This document shows positions 63,482-64,000 of a stretch of DNA of 64,000 nucleotides, one piece after another. The stretch comes from Moritella sp. F3 (GTDB lineage: Bacteria; Pseudomonadota; Gammaproteobacteria; Enterobacterales; Moritellaceae), in NCBI RefSeq assembly GCF_015082335.1, contig NZ_BLRL01000008.1, positions 1 through 64,000 on the forward strand. Reading direction: 5' to 3'. Position 1 is the stretch's first letter. Every line of letters begins with the position of its first letter. The notes below the pieces were generated by a model. The model had not been told where the DNA came from and did not search any database. It was given only the letters and a program-made list of their open reading frames with translations. The translations under genes and the position numbers were made by a program.

Positions 63482-63847
63482 ATGTTGGAAATGATAGATA
63501 TCGAAATTGACAACGCGGTTGCGTTTCAAATGTCGGGTAAAATAACGGAAGGTGACATGGCGCTGGTGCTGAATTTTGCCAAAGAGAAAATTGAGCATTA
63601 TGGCAGTATTGTCCTGTTTGAAAAGATTAACTCTTTTAGCGGTGTTGAATTTGCAGCCCTAATCGAAGAGTTTAAATATCTGTTTGATGTCGGTATTAGC
63701 AATATAGATAAGGTTGCGATATTAACGGATAAAAAGTGGATAGAACATATTGTTAATATTGAAGATAAGATGTTTAAAAAAATTGATATGCAATGCTTTG
63801 CTTTGGAAGAACAGTCTCTGGCAATTGAATTCCTGAAAAGCGTATAA
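63482..63847 (+). CDS. SpoIIAA-like STAS-domain protein
   Basis: A 121-residue protein with the SpoIIAA-like (STAS/SEC14 type) pattern: LEMIDIEIDNAVAFQMSGKI, a central YLFDVGISNIDKVAILTDKK, and WIEHI. SD agga lies six bases before ATG 63482. Families of this type occur singly in marine bacteria; partner and function unknown. Confidence 0.82.
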   Translation: MLEMIDIEIDNAVAFQMSGKITEGDMALVLNFAKEKIEHYGSIVLFEKINSFSGVEFAALIEEFKYLFDVGISNIDKVAILTDKKWIEHIVNIEDKMFKKIDMQCFALEEQSLAIEFLKSV

Positions 63848-63886
63848 TCAGCCTCAATTTTCGGTATTCGACACAGATTGGTGATC

Positions 63887-64000
63887 ATGAAGACGATTAA
63901 AATTAAGCCGTACGCTATCCAATGGGCGACAGAGATTACTGATTTATTTTACCAATCCGTTCACGGTATAGATCCGTTGGTATATACAGTAGAACAGAAA
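63887..64000 (+). CDS. GNAT-family acetyltransferase, 3' end outside the window
   Basis: The first 38 codons: MKTIKIKPYAIQWATEITDL, then FYQSVHGIDPLVYTVEQK, the N-terminal beta1-alpha1 pattern of YafP-like GNAT acetyltransferases (LFYxSVH then YTxEQ). The acetyl-CoA motif lies beyond the edge. ATG 63887 follows the SpoIIAA-like gene by 39 bases, possibly in the same operon. Confidence 0.6.
   Translation, partial: MKTIKIKPYAIQWATEITDLFYQSVHGIDPLVYTVEQK

Overview
The window is a chromosomal segment of a marine, probably cold-adapted gammaproteobacterium with a polar flagellum (Vibrio/Shewanella/Moritella type). I base this on the gene order flrABC, fliE to flhB, flhA-flhF-flhG-fliA, cheYZAB, parC-parP-cheW, DUF2802, ccmA-I, on the AT-rich base use, and on a group of cold-shock and RNA-helicase genes. 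A Moritella-like genus is my best guess, but the sequence alone does not settle it. No prophage, insertion sequence, CRISPR array or defence island is visible. Most of the window is conserved core genome, so the less ordinary signals are small and lie between or inside core genes.

Layout. 1-1.1 kb: two copies of tRNA-Leu(UAA), identical over the 76 bases visible of the first, flank a type IV prepilin-like gene. 1.2-4.7 kb: a small secreted protein and a secD-secF pair, likely the second, non-yajC-linked copy. 5-26.7 kb: flagellar master regulator flrA, two-component pair flrBC, and the basal body/export operon fliEFGHIJKLMNOPQR-flhB, then flhA-flhF-flhG. 26.7-34.5 kb: sigma-28 fliA, cheY, cheZ, cheA, cheB, the polar ParC/ParP pair and cheW. 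34.6-42.3 kb: DUF2802 and the cytochrome c maturation operon ccmABCDEFGHI. 42.5-51.3 kb: an unrecognised gene, the L16 arginine hydroxylase roxA, an EF-G paralogue, a DUF3087 membrane protein, rhlE, a CspA-family gene and dbpA. 51.3-56 kb: candidate microproteins and the anaerobic glycerol-3-phosphate dehydrogenase operon glpABC. 56-58.5 kb: a divergent LysR/SDR pair and a small hypothetical gene. 59.1-63.4 kb: an AapJQMP-type amino-acid ABC transporter. 63.4-64 kb: a SpoIIAA-like protein and the start of a GNAT acetyltransferase.

How the parts work together. FlrA with sigma-54 should start the cascade. Sequences with GG-N10-GC spacing lie before flrB, fliE, fliK and flhA, which fits FlrA/FlrC-driven classes. 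FlhF and FlhG set the site and number of flagella, FliA turns on late genes, and the Che proteins with ParC/ParP control the motor from the pole. CheA carries three copies of an acidic LLDELHG-like motif in its linker. FliK has a strict five-residue leucine periodicity and FliH a ten-glycine GxxxG ladder.

Candidate new items: a 42-codon ORF filling the unusual fliP-fliQ gap with overlaps on both sides; a 35-aa and a 13-aa minus-strand ORF with good Shine-Dalgarno sequences between dbpA and glpC; the tRNA-flanked pilin cassette; and the periodic insert in FliK. Intergenic control elements include an FNR-like box with GlpR-like half-sites before glpA, a hairpin pair between aapJ and aapQ, and a consensus promoter with a long leader before the csp gene.
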